Positions 1-7,677 of a stretch of DNA of 64,000 bases are shown piece after piece (position 1 is the stretch's first letter; every line of letters begins with the position of its first letter). The stretch lies in the NCBI RefSeq assembly GCF_022200785.1, contig NZ_CP087585.1, positions 2,852,001 through 2,916,000 of the forward strand. Direction: 5' to 3'. Made by a program: the position numbers and the translations under genes. Source of the stretch: Pedobacter mucosus (GTDB lineage Bacteria; Bacteroidota; Bacteroidia; Sphingobacteriales; Sphingobacteriaceae). Below the pieces are notes generated by a model that worked only from the letters and a program-made list of their open reading frames with translations, ran no database searches and was not told the origin of the DNA.

Positions 1-120
1 GGAAGAAAGATCTCAATCTTAAACCTATAACTTAATACTTATAACGTATAACCTAATACCTATAACGTATCTCTTTTAGAAAATATCATGTTGCGCAGCG
101 AGTAGCCAATGCTACTCCAG
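1..120 (-). other. 16S-23S spacer (3' flank of 16S rRNA), partial
   Basis: This is the start of the internal transcribed spacer downstream of the minus-strand 16S gene. A small inverted repeat (GAGTAGC at 100-106, GCTACTC at 111-117) sits directly against the mature 3' end and may take part in pre-rRNA processing. Positions 20-70 are a degenerate repetition of an ACCTATAAC(G/T)TA-like unit. No tRNA is visible in this part; tRNA-Ile, tRNA-Ala and 23S would lie outside the window. Confidence 0.6.
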
Positions 121-1640
<1,520 letters not shown>

Positions 1641-1990
1641 TAAAATGTGTTGTTCAAAACTGACCAGTTTTAACTATTGTTAAAAATAGTCTTCTTTTTG
1701 TTATTTGTCTGTTAGACATTGACTTTAAAATCTAGCTACGTAATCATGTACTTTGATCGGTACTACATTACCTCGCTACGCATACATTGACATCTCTTTT
1801 AAGAACTTTATCGGCACATACCTCACGGCGGCCTCTTTATTATATATCTTTCGGTATCTATTTTTACTTCTGTTTTTGAGTCTTGTTAGTCTCAAAGCTT
1901 TCCGCTCAAATTCTCCGTTTTCAATCCTGTTTTAACGCTTTCCCGACATCCGCCGTTCAAACTCTTTTCCCTCTCTTTCGTTTGGGATTG
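1641..1990 (-). other. rrn leader (16S 5' external spacer)
   Basis: About 350 nt lie between the promoter nearest the gene and the mature 16S 5' end. They contain short hairpin-capable sequences (an inverted repeat around 1671-1692 and TGTCTGTTAGACA around 1707-1719) that could serve in processing or antitermination. No convincing open reading frame is present; a 60-codon frame at 1753-1935 reads against transcription and resembles nothing known. Confidence 0.6.
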
Positions 1991-2021
1991 CAAAGGTAGG
2001 AATCTTTTCCGGACTTCCAAA
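1991..2021 (-). promoter_or_regulatory. rrn promoter P1 (nearest to 16S)
   Basis: On the minus strand a -33 element TTTG (complement 2018-2021) is followed after exactly 19 nt by TACCTTTG (complement 1991-1998). This is the Bacteroidota sigma-ABfr consensus TTTG-N19-TAnnTTTG. The spacer holds CCGGAAAAGA, a motif shared with the next promoter upstream. Confidence 0.85.
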
Positions 2022-2115
2022 TAAAATAAACTTTATTTTTTTATCCCTCTCTCATCCCCTCCACCATTTCAATTCAAGCTTTTTAAATGCTTTACCGATA
2101 TTCCCAACCGGGTTG

Positions 2116-2146
2116 CAAAGGTAGCATTCTTTTCCGCTTCTCCAAA
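2116..2146 (-). promoter_or_regulatory. rrn promoter P2
   Basis: On the minus strand TTTG (complement 2143-2146), a 19-nt spacer and TACCTTTG (complement 2116-2123) match the Bacteroidota primary promoter. The spacer contains GCGGAAAAGA, nearly identical to P1. It lies 125 bp upstream of P1. Confidence 0.85.
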
Positions 2147-2217
2147 GATTATATTATAATAATTTAACCTTTATTTCAACCTGCTTTTCATTGTCCCTCT
2201 TCCTCCGAAGCGGGATG

Positions 2218-2248
2218 CAAAAGTAGAAAAATATTTCCGTTCCCCAAA
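2218..2248 (-). promoter_or_regulatory. rrn promoter P3 (most distal)
   Basis: On the minus strand TTTG (complement 2245-2248), a 19-nt spacer and TACTTTTG (complement 2218-2225) form a third consensus-like promoter 102 bp upstream of P2. The spacer again carries a CGGAAA motif at the same relative place. Confidence 0.8.
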
Positions 2249-2623
2249 TGTTTTCTCCATTTCGACGGGTATTTATACCTAACTTCATGGAATTCAATGA
2301 GAAAAAATGTTTGTCTGCTTAGAACCTTTTCGGTCTTTTGCTGTTTAAGCTTGCTTTGGTAAAGATTTGTTACCCTATGGTGGTGGGATTAATAATGCAA
2401 ATCATCACTAAAAGTGCTGTACCCGGTAAAATCCTTTCAATATAATCTCGTTCTTTTTAATATTAATGTCCGATCTAATCATTGATACAGCAGGATGGCA
2501 AAAGAATCAGATGGTTTTGCCGTGGAACGGACTTATAGTGAAGCCATGTATGATATGAACCTTCTCTTTTCTTAATTTTAGTATAAAACAATAGAGCTTA
2601 ATTCGCCGTTACTACGGGGTTTC

Positions 2624-2700
2624 TTCGGAGTTAGTTCGGAGTTAGTTCGGAGCTGTGACAATTCTACCCGACCAAATACCGAGGTAACTCCAAACTAACC
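2624..2700. repeat. 11-bp tandem repeat with inverted partner
   Basis: Nearly three copies of TTCGGAGTTAG lie in tandem at 2624-2652. At 2679-2700 the sequence CCGAGGTAACTCCAAACTAACC-like runs as their reverse complement with a few mismatches, so the whole can fold into a long stem of about 20 bp. The function is unknown. Confidence 0.65.
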
Positions 2701-2911
2701 TTGACTCAACAATAGTCTTGGAAGTAATTTTACAACTTGGAAACAATGATGGCATACTCGTACAATCAACTAGTCTTCCGCTTTTACACCGCTGTATCAG
2801 GACAATATATTTTAACAAGAATATTTAATTCAGAGTTTCACGATTTGATTTTTTCAATGCGCTTTGAATGGCAGATATCCCAGGAAATTTATTGCTTTAA
2901 TCATCCAGGTA

Positions 2912-3023
2912 AAGAACTTTTATCCTGCCCACCTAAACCCGACCGAATGGTTCCGGTTCTTCACCGGAAGGAATGGTGGACGGGAACAACTCTATATATA
3001 TATAATACCAAATGTGCTTTCCA
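2912..3023. repeat. Intergenic repeat element, copy A
   Basis: An imperfect copy of the sequence found again at 3241-3352. The best conserved core runs from CCACCTAAACCCGACCG through GGTTCCGGTTC and CACCGGAAGGAATGG to CGGGAAC, and ends near GCTTTCCA. The inner CCGGTT...ACCGG part can form a hairpin. It is richer in GC than its surroundings. Confidence 0.7.
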
Positions 3024-3149
3024 GAATATCACCATATAAGACATGTAAGGAAATATAAGTTAAGCTCCTATATATAGTAATATTAAAAATGTAATCTAAC
3101 TGTTGTTAATAAAGGTTAGGATTGATTAAGATTTGCAAAGTAAGAGAAA

Positions 3150-3195
3150 CACCTCGCCCTGCGGGCACCCCTCTAAAAGAGGGGAATTGCTGTGC
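3150..3195. repeat. REP-like hairpin element
   Basis: The stretch contains CGCCCTGCGGGC, a short palindrome, and CCCCTCTAAAAGAGGGG, a perfect 7-bp stem with a small loop. From memory, this CCCCTC-TAAA-GAGGGG type of sequence recurs between genes in Bacteroidota, but no second copy is in this window. Confidence 0.5.
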
Positions 3196-3240
3196 CAGCG
3201 GTTAAGCCTAGATTTTAAATAGAACGGTCGCTGCTAAAGT

Positions 3241-3352
3241 GAACAACTTCTGCCCTGGCCACCTAAACCCGACCGAAATGGTTCCGGTTCTCCACCGGAA
3301 GGAATGGAGGGCGGGAACAGCCCTATATAGTAGCTCTGAATGGGCTTTCCAA
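3241..3352. repeat. Intergenic repeat element, copy B
   Basis: The second copy of the element at 2912-3023, in the same orientation and about 329 bp further on. The core is nearly identical, with single-base differences and one inserted A in CCGAAATGG. Neither copy has a visible target-site duplication or coding capacity. Confidence 0.7.
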
Positions 3353-3496
3353 AAAGAACGTTTATATGTAAATCTTTAATACAATATCATCCTCTGTTAT
3401 TATCTATTAAAAATTGATACTATATATATGTTAAAAATTGTTAACTATTAGTTTCGACTGAATTGCTTTGTATAGATTAGCATCCAATTGTTTTTA

Positions 3497-3526
3497 TTGA
3501 TCTTATCGTATTATTATTTATCTTTG
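3497..3526 (+). promoter_or_regulatory. bamD promoter, ATG at the expected transcription start
   Basis: TTG at 3497-3499, a 19-nt spacer and TATCTTTG at 3519-3526 match the Bacteroidota promoter. The bamD ATG begins at 3531, four bases after the -7 element, so the mRNA would have almost no 5' leader. Confidence 0.75.
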
Positions 3527-3530
3527 CAGA

Positions 3531-4478
3531 ATGTTTAAAGTTAAACACTTAATTATTTTATTATTTATTGCCACTTTAGGTATAGCAGGTTGTAAAAGCC
3601 GTTTCGAAAAACTTAGGGCTAGTAACGATGTAGCTAAAAAGTATCAGGAAGCGCTTCGCCTATATAATAAAAGGGATTATAGTAAAGCATTGGTCCTTTT
3701 TGAAGACTTATCTCAAAAATATCGTGGTCGTGCTGAGGCAGAAGACTTAAATTATTATTATGCTTATACCTTATATAGATTAAGTGACTACACTACTGCT
3801 AGATATCAGTTCAAAAGTTTTGCAGATACTTATCCTGCAAGTAAAAATGCTGAGGAGGCACGTTACATGGGTGCTTACTGTTTCTATTTAGAATCACCTA
3901 GCTTTTCGTTAGATCAAGAAAATACTTATAAAGCAATTGATGCTTTGCAATTATTTATTAACTTATACCCTACAAGTGATCGTGCTGCTGCAGCAGGAAA
4001 ATATATTGCAACTTTAAGAGGCAAATTAGAAGATAAAGCTTTTGAAAATGCAAAGATGTATTTAACAACTGGTCCGAGTAATGCTGATAATTATAGAGCG
4101 GCTGTTATTGCATTAAAAAATGCGCAAAGAGATTATCCAGATATTAAATATGCTGAAGAGATGGATTTTCTAATGATTAAGGCTCAGTATTTATATGCTA
4201 AAAATAGTTATGTTTTTCGTCAGGAGGATCGTTATAACGAGGCAACTAACTTATATACTGAATTTACTGAAAATCATCCAGACAGCAAATTTACAAAAGA
4301 TGCGAAACAAACTAAACTGGATATTGATGCTGGTTTAGCTACTACAAAAATAGAATTGGCTTTATATGCTTCAGAGCAGGCAAAATATAAAGAAATGCTT
4401 GTGAAAACGGGTAAGTTAAAAGATACCATTTCTACAAAACCAACTACTGCTGATAATACTAATATTAAAAATAAGTAA
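3531..4478 (+). CDS. bamD: Outer membrane assembly lipoprotein BamD
   Basis: Probable BamD (YfiO family), the lipoprotein of the BAM complex that inserts beta-barrel proteins in the outer membrane. The 315-residue product starts with a signal peptide and lipobox ending in Cys21 (IAGC), followed by TPR-like helices rich in YxxAL and YP-type turns (for example ALVLFEDLSQKY and YPASKNAEEARYM). The C-terminal 40 residues are polar and low in complexity. The gene opens a same-strand run with the omega-like gene (3-nt gap), coaBC and a DUF4835 gene, an order often seen in Bacteroidota. Its partner bamA lies at 51617-54160. The ATG at 3531 fits both the signal peptide and the promoter. Confidence 0.93.
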   Translation: MFKVKHLIILLFIATLGIAGCKSRFEKLRASNDVAKKYQEALRLYNKRDYSKALVLFEDLSQKYRGRAEAEDLNYYYAYTLYRLSDYTTARYQFKSFADTYPASKNAEEARYMGAYCFYLESPSFSLDQENTYKAIDALQLFINLYPTSDRAAAAGKYIATLRGKLEDKAFENAKMYLTTGPSNADNYRAAVIALKNAQRDYPDIKYAEEMDFLMIKAQYLYAKNSYVFRQEDRYNEATNLYTEFTENHPDSKFTKDAKQTKLDIDAGLATTKIELALYASEQAKYKEMLVKTGKLKDTISTKPTTADNTNIKNK

Positions 4479-4481
4479 TAC

Positions 4482-4808
4482 ATGAATACGAACAAACCTG
4501 CTGTACCAAATACTACAGTTACCAGAAATGTACATGATTTAGATAAAACAACTGATAATTTATACGAATCTTTAGTTGTGATTGCTAAAAGAGCTAATCA
4601 AATTTCTAATAACGTTAAAGAGGAGTTGCACGGTAAATTGGCAGAATTTGCATCGAGCAATGACAATTTAGAGGAAATTTTTGAAAATCGTGAGCAAATT
4701 GAAATTAGCAAACATTACGAGCGTATGCCTAAGCCAGTTTTAGTTGCTATTGATGAATTTTTGAATGAAAAAATTTATTACAGAAATCCTGCTAAGGAAC
4801 AAAAATAA
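4482..4808 (+). CDS. rpoZ: RNA polymerase omega-like subunit (RpoZ/Rpb6 family)
   Basis: A 108-residue protein that fits the divergent omega subunit of Bacteroidota, which binds the beta' subunit and helps RNA polymerase assemble. The region around residues 26-40 (NLYESLVVIAKRANQI) resembles the conserved N-terminal helix of omega with its R-A-x-Q/I pattern, and a conserved-looking MPKPVLVAIDEF follows near residue 84. It starts 3 nt after bamD and precedes coaBC, the usual place for this gene in the phylum. The call rests on this motif and on position; overall similarity to the E. coli protein is low. Confidence 0.8.
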   Translation: MNTNKPAVPNTTVTRNVHDLDKTTDNLYESLVVIAKRANQISNNVKEELHGKLAEFASSNDNLEEIFENREQIEISKHYERMPKPVLVAIDEFLNEKIYYRNPAKEQK

Positions 4809-4877
4809 TTAGCAAAGCGCATGGCGAATAGAGCAAGGCGCTTTTATGCACGCTTTATGCTTTAGTTTCTGCTCATC

Positions 4878-6074
4878 ATGCTAAAAAATAAAAATATTAT
4901 CCTTGGCGTTTGCGGTAGCATTGCAGCTTACAAGTCGGCTTTTTTAGTTAGACTTTTAATCAAAGCTGGTGCAAACGTTAAGGTTATACTAACTCCGGAT
5001 GGCGCAAATTTCGTTACGCCTCTCACTCTTGCTACGCTTTCTAAAAACCCAGTTTATACTCAGTATTTCGAAAAGGAAACTGGCGTGTGGAGCAATCATG
5101 TAGAATTAGGTTTATGGGCAGATTTAATAATCATTGCTCCAATCAGCGCAAATACGCTTGCAAAGCTAGCTAATGGAATTTGCGACAATCTATTAACAGC
5201 TGTTTATTTATCTGCAAAATGCGCCGTTTATGTAGCACCTGCTATGGATTTAGATATGTGGCAGCATGAAAGCACTCAGCTAAATTTAAAACAAATACTT
5301 ACTTATGGCAACACCGTTATTGAGCCAAATAGTGGAGAACTTGCAAGTGGTTTAAATGGCCCTGGCCGAATGGCAGAACCGGAAGAGATTGTTTCATTTT
5401 TAGAATTGGAAGTAAAAAAATCAATGCCACTGTTTGGCAAAAAGGTAATGGTAACTGCTGGTCCGACTTATGAGGCGATTGATCCTGTGCGGTTTATTGG
5501 AAATCATTCATCAGGAAAAATGGGTTTTGCACTGGCAGATGAACTGGCTAAATTAGGTGCGGAAGTTACTTTAATTGCTGGGCCGACTTCTCAAATAGCT
5601 AGTCAGAATTTAAAATGTATTGATGTGGTAAGCGCTGAAGACATGTTCAATGCCTGCACTTCTATATTTACCGAAACTGATATTACCGTAATGTGCGCTG
5701 CAGTTGCAGATTATAAACCCAAAGTTGTTGCTAACCAAAAAATTAAAAAGCAAGAAAACGATCTTGTGTTAACGCTTGAGAAAACGGTGGATATTCTTGC
5801 TTCATTGGGACAAAGGAAACGTCCAGATCAAATTTTAGTTGGATTTGCTTTAGAAACAAATGATGAGGAAAACTATGCAAAAGCAAAATTAGCTAAGAAA
5901 AATCTGGATTTAGTGGTGCTCAATTCTTTAAATGATAACGGGGCAGGTTTTCAATTGGATACCAATAAAATTACTATTTTTAACAAAGCACTAGAAAAAG
6001 AAGTTTACCAGTTAAAATCTAAATCAGAGGTTGCTAAAGATATTTGTAAGGCTATTTTAAAGATTATAAAATGA
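4878..6074 (+). CDS. coaBC: Bifunctional phosphopantothenoylcysteine decarboxylase / phosphopantothenate-cysteine ligase
   Basis: CoaBC (Dfp) joins 4'-phosphopantothenate to cysteine and decarboxylates the product, giving 4'-phosphopantetheine for coenzyme A. The 398 residues have the normal two-domain length. The N-terminal flavoprotein domain (about 1-180) shows GVCGSIAAYKS and the active-site stretch APAMDLDMW. The synthetase domain (about 186-398) shows TAGPTYEAIDPVR, NHSSGKMG and AAVADYKP. The segment that holds the catalytic Cys158 in E. coli Dfp (ACGDxGxGRM) reads ASGLNGPGRM here, so that Cys is replaced by Ser. The stop overlaps the next ATG by 4 bp, implying coupled translation with the DUF4835 gene. 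Confidence 0.96.
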   Translation: MLKNKNIILGVCGSIAAYKSAFLVRLLIKAGANVKVILTPDGANFVTPLTLATLSKNPVYTQYFEKETGVWSNHVELGLWADLIIIAPISANTLAKLANGICDNLLTAVYLSAKCAVYVAPAMDLDMWQHESTQLNLKQILTYGNTVIEPNSGELASGLNGPGRMAEPEEIVSFLELEVKKSMPLFGKKVMVTAGPTYEAIDPVRFIGNHSSGKMGFALADELAKLGAEVTLIAGPTSQIASQNLKCIDVVSAEDMFNACTSIFTETDITVMCAAVADYKPKVVANQKIKKQENDLVLTLEKTVDILASLGQRKRPDQILVGFALETNDEENYAKAKLAKKNLDLVVLNSLNDNGAGFQLDTNKITIFNKALEKEVYQLKSKSEVAKDICKAILKIIK

Positions 6075-6961
6075 TAAAAAAGATTGTTTGCTTATTATTA
6101 ATACTTAGTTTTGGAAAACTTAAGGCACAGGAATTAAATGCCAGAATAACGGTTTTAGCTCCTCAAGTATCAAATATAAGTAAGCCAACTTTAGACGCTT
6201 TACAAAAGACAATTCGAGATTTTTTAAATAATAACAAGTTTACTAATGAGAGTTACAAGCCACAGGAACGAATAGATTGTAACTTCGTAATCACTATTAA
6301 TTCATGGGATGGTGGCTCGAATTACAGTGCCGAAGCACAAATTCAAAATAGCCGACCTGTATTTAATAGTTCTTATAATAGTACTTTACTTAATATAAGT
6401 GATAAAAATTTCGATTTTAGCTTCTATGATGGTTCTACAATAGATTTTTCGGATCAGAATTATATATCAAATATTAGTGCGCTCCTATCCTACTACGCCT
6501 ACACCATTATTGGTTTAGATAAAGATAGTTTTAGTAAAATGGGTGGCACGCCATATTTTAAAAAAGCCCAAAATATCATTAATCTTGCACAAGCTTCAGG
6601 AAATTCCGGTTGGAAGGCTGCTGACGGATTGCGAAATCGATTTTGGTTTAACGAAAACGTTTTAAATCCAGCTTTTAGCGAACTACGTTCTTTCATTTAT
6701 GCCTATCACTCGAGTGGCTTAGATCAATTAACTGATAATGATAAAGGTTTAACTCAAATTGTATCTGCCTTACCGGCATTGCAGCAAATGGATAAACAAA
6801 AGCTGGGTTCCATTTTTCCTAATGTATACTTCGCTTCCAAAGCGGAAGAAATTACCAATGTACTCAGTAAATTAAATGTACAAGAAAGAATGAAAGCTTA
6901 CAATATGCTTGCTGAAATTGATCCTGCGAATATTGGTAGGTATGAAGGTTTAAAAAAGTGA
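6071..6961 (+). CDS. DUF4835 family secreted protein
   Basis: A 296-residue protein with an N-terminal signal peptide that ends near KLKAQE (residues 15-21) and no further membrane segment, so it is probably periplasmic or attached to the outer membrane. The opening ELNARITVLAPQVSN and the later ALLSYYAYTIIGLDKDSFSKMGG and NPAFSELRSF are typical of the DUF4835 family, found next to coaBC in Bacteroidota. Its function is unknown. The ATG overlaps the coaBC stop (ATGA), so the two are translated together. Confidence 0.85.
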   Translation: MIKKIVCLLLILSFGKLKAQELNARITVLAPQVSNISKPTLDALQKTIRDFLNNNKFTNESYKPQERIDCNFVITINSWDGGSNYSAEAQIQNSRPVFNSSYNSTLLNISDKNFDFSFYDGSTIDFSDQNYISNISALLSYYAYTIIGLDKDSFSKMGGTPYFKKAQNIINLAQASGNSGWKAADGLRNRFWFNENVLNPAFSELRSFIYAYHSSGLDQLTDNDKGLTQIVSALPALQQMDKQKLGSIFPNVYFASKAEEITNVLSKLNVQERMKAYNMLAEIDPANIGRYEGLKK

Positions 6962-7176
6962 TAAGTTTTTGTTAAGTCTCAGCATTATAATTTTTTGAAA
7001 AGCGATCTCAGTATTTCAATTAATGTTAGTCCTGCTTTTGCTTTATTCTGCTACGCTCCATATTCGCGGCAATCAGGTTTGATTTAGTCAAGTCTGTACT
7101 CATCAACATCCTTCATTCTCCGTCTACCGTTTAACATCTTCTTAAATTAACAATATTTGATTTATTTAAAAAAACA
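6962..7176. other. Short intergenic stretch
   Basis: No gene or strong hairpin is visible in these roughly 215 bp. A stretch around 7040-7135 is pyrimidine-rich and unlike the AT-rich spacers nearby. The blaI promoter and operators begin at 7177. Confidence 0.5.
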
Positions 7177-7207
7177 TTTGGTGATTACGAATATCTTCGT
7201 ACATTTG
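7177..7207 (+). promoter_or_regulatory. blaI-family promoter
   Basis: TTTG at 7177-7180, a 19-nt spacer and TACATTTG at 7200-7207 match the Bacteroidota promoter exactly. The first operator lies inside the spacer and touches the -7 element; the second covers the expected start of transcription. The ATG of the repressor follows about 31 nt downstream. Confidence 0.88.
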
Positions 7208-7225
7208 ATTACGAAATAATTCGTA
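7186..7225. promoter_or_regulatory. Twin 16-bp operators for the BlaI-type repressor
   Basis: Two copies of TACGAA-N4-TTCGTA lie at 7186-7201 and 7210-7225, both perfect palindromes with centres 24 bp apart. They overlap the promoter spacer, the -7 element and the start site, the arrangement expected for autorepression. That the product of 7239-7610 binds them is inferred from position and from the dyad operators of the BlaI/MecI family. Confidence 0.85.
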
Positions 7226-7238
7226 CAACTGTAACAAT

Positions 7239-7610
7239 ATGACTATTAGCAACATCAAACCTACTGAAGGCGAAATGGAAATCTTGCAGGTACTTTGGCA
7301 AAAAGGAAAAGCGACCGTTAGAGAAGTTCATGAGGCATTGAATAAAAAGGATTCTGGTTATACAACCACGCTTAAACTAATGCAAATTCTTCATGAAAAA
7401 GGTATGGTTGAAAGAGATACCAATCAGAAGACACATATTTATAAAGCCGTTGTTAATCAAGATAAAACAGAGAAGCAATTGGTTACAAAAATGATTGATA
7501 ATGTATTTAACGGTTCAGCTGCAAGATTAGTGATGCAAGCTTTAGGAAATCATAGTACAAGTGCTGATGAGATTGACGAAATAAAAAAATATCTAGACAG
7601 TCTAAAATAA
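7239..7610 (+). CDS. BlaI/MecI/CopY family transcriptional repressor
   Basis: A 123-residue winged-helix repressor. PTEGEMEILQVLWQKGKATVREVHEAL and GYTTTLKLMQILHEKGMVERD are hallmark segments of the BlaI/MecI DNA-binding domain (residues about 5-75), and the C-terminal half is the dimerisation part. In this family the repressor is cleaved when a partner membrane metalloprotease senses its signal. Here such a protease (M56) follows at 7678. The twin palindromes just upstream make autoregulation likely. No beta-lactamase gene is near, so the regulated function cannot be read from the context. Confidence 0.95.
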   Translation: MTISNIKPTEGEMEILQVLWQKGKATVREVHEALNKKDSGYTTTLKLMQILHEKGMVERDTNQKTHIYKAVVNQDKTEKQLVTKMIDNVFNGSAARLVMQALGNHSTSADEIDEIKKYLDSLK

Positions 7611-7677
7611 AATGAAATAATAGGAATATAAAATTCTATTAAAATTTAATTCTATACCAATAATTAAGATCACTATT

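Larger units (their letters stand above)
2249..3515. other. Long non-coding interval upstream of the rrn promoters
   Basis: About 1.27 kb separates the distal rrn promoter from the bamD promoter. No frame here looks like a gene. A 100-codon frame at 2737-3039 runs across a repeat copy and has no recognisable protein character. The interval holds an 11-bp tandem repeat with an inverted partner (2624-2700), a hairpin-forming REP-like stretch (3150-3195) and two copies of a GC-richer element (2912-3023 and 3241-3352), each listed separately. Confidence 0.6.

Noticed and set aside
1753..1935. 60-codon frame in the rrn leader
   Set aside because: It lies in the transcribed leader of 16S on the opposite strand and has the composition of an untranslated AT-rich region.
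2737..3039. 100-codon open frame, plus strand
   Set aside because: It runs across the repeat element at 2912-3023, has no promoter or family likeness, and the frame is not kept in the second copy of the element.
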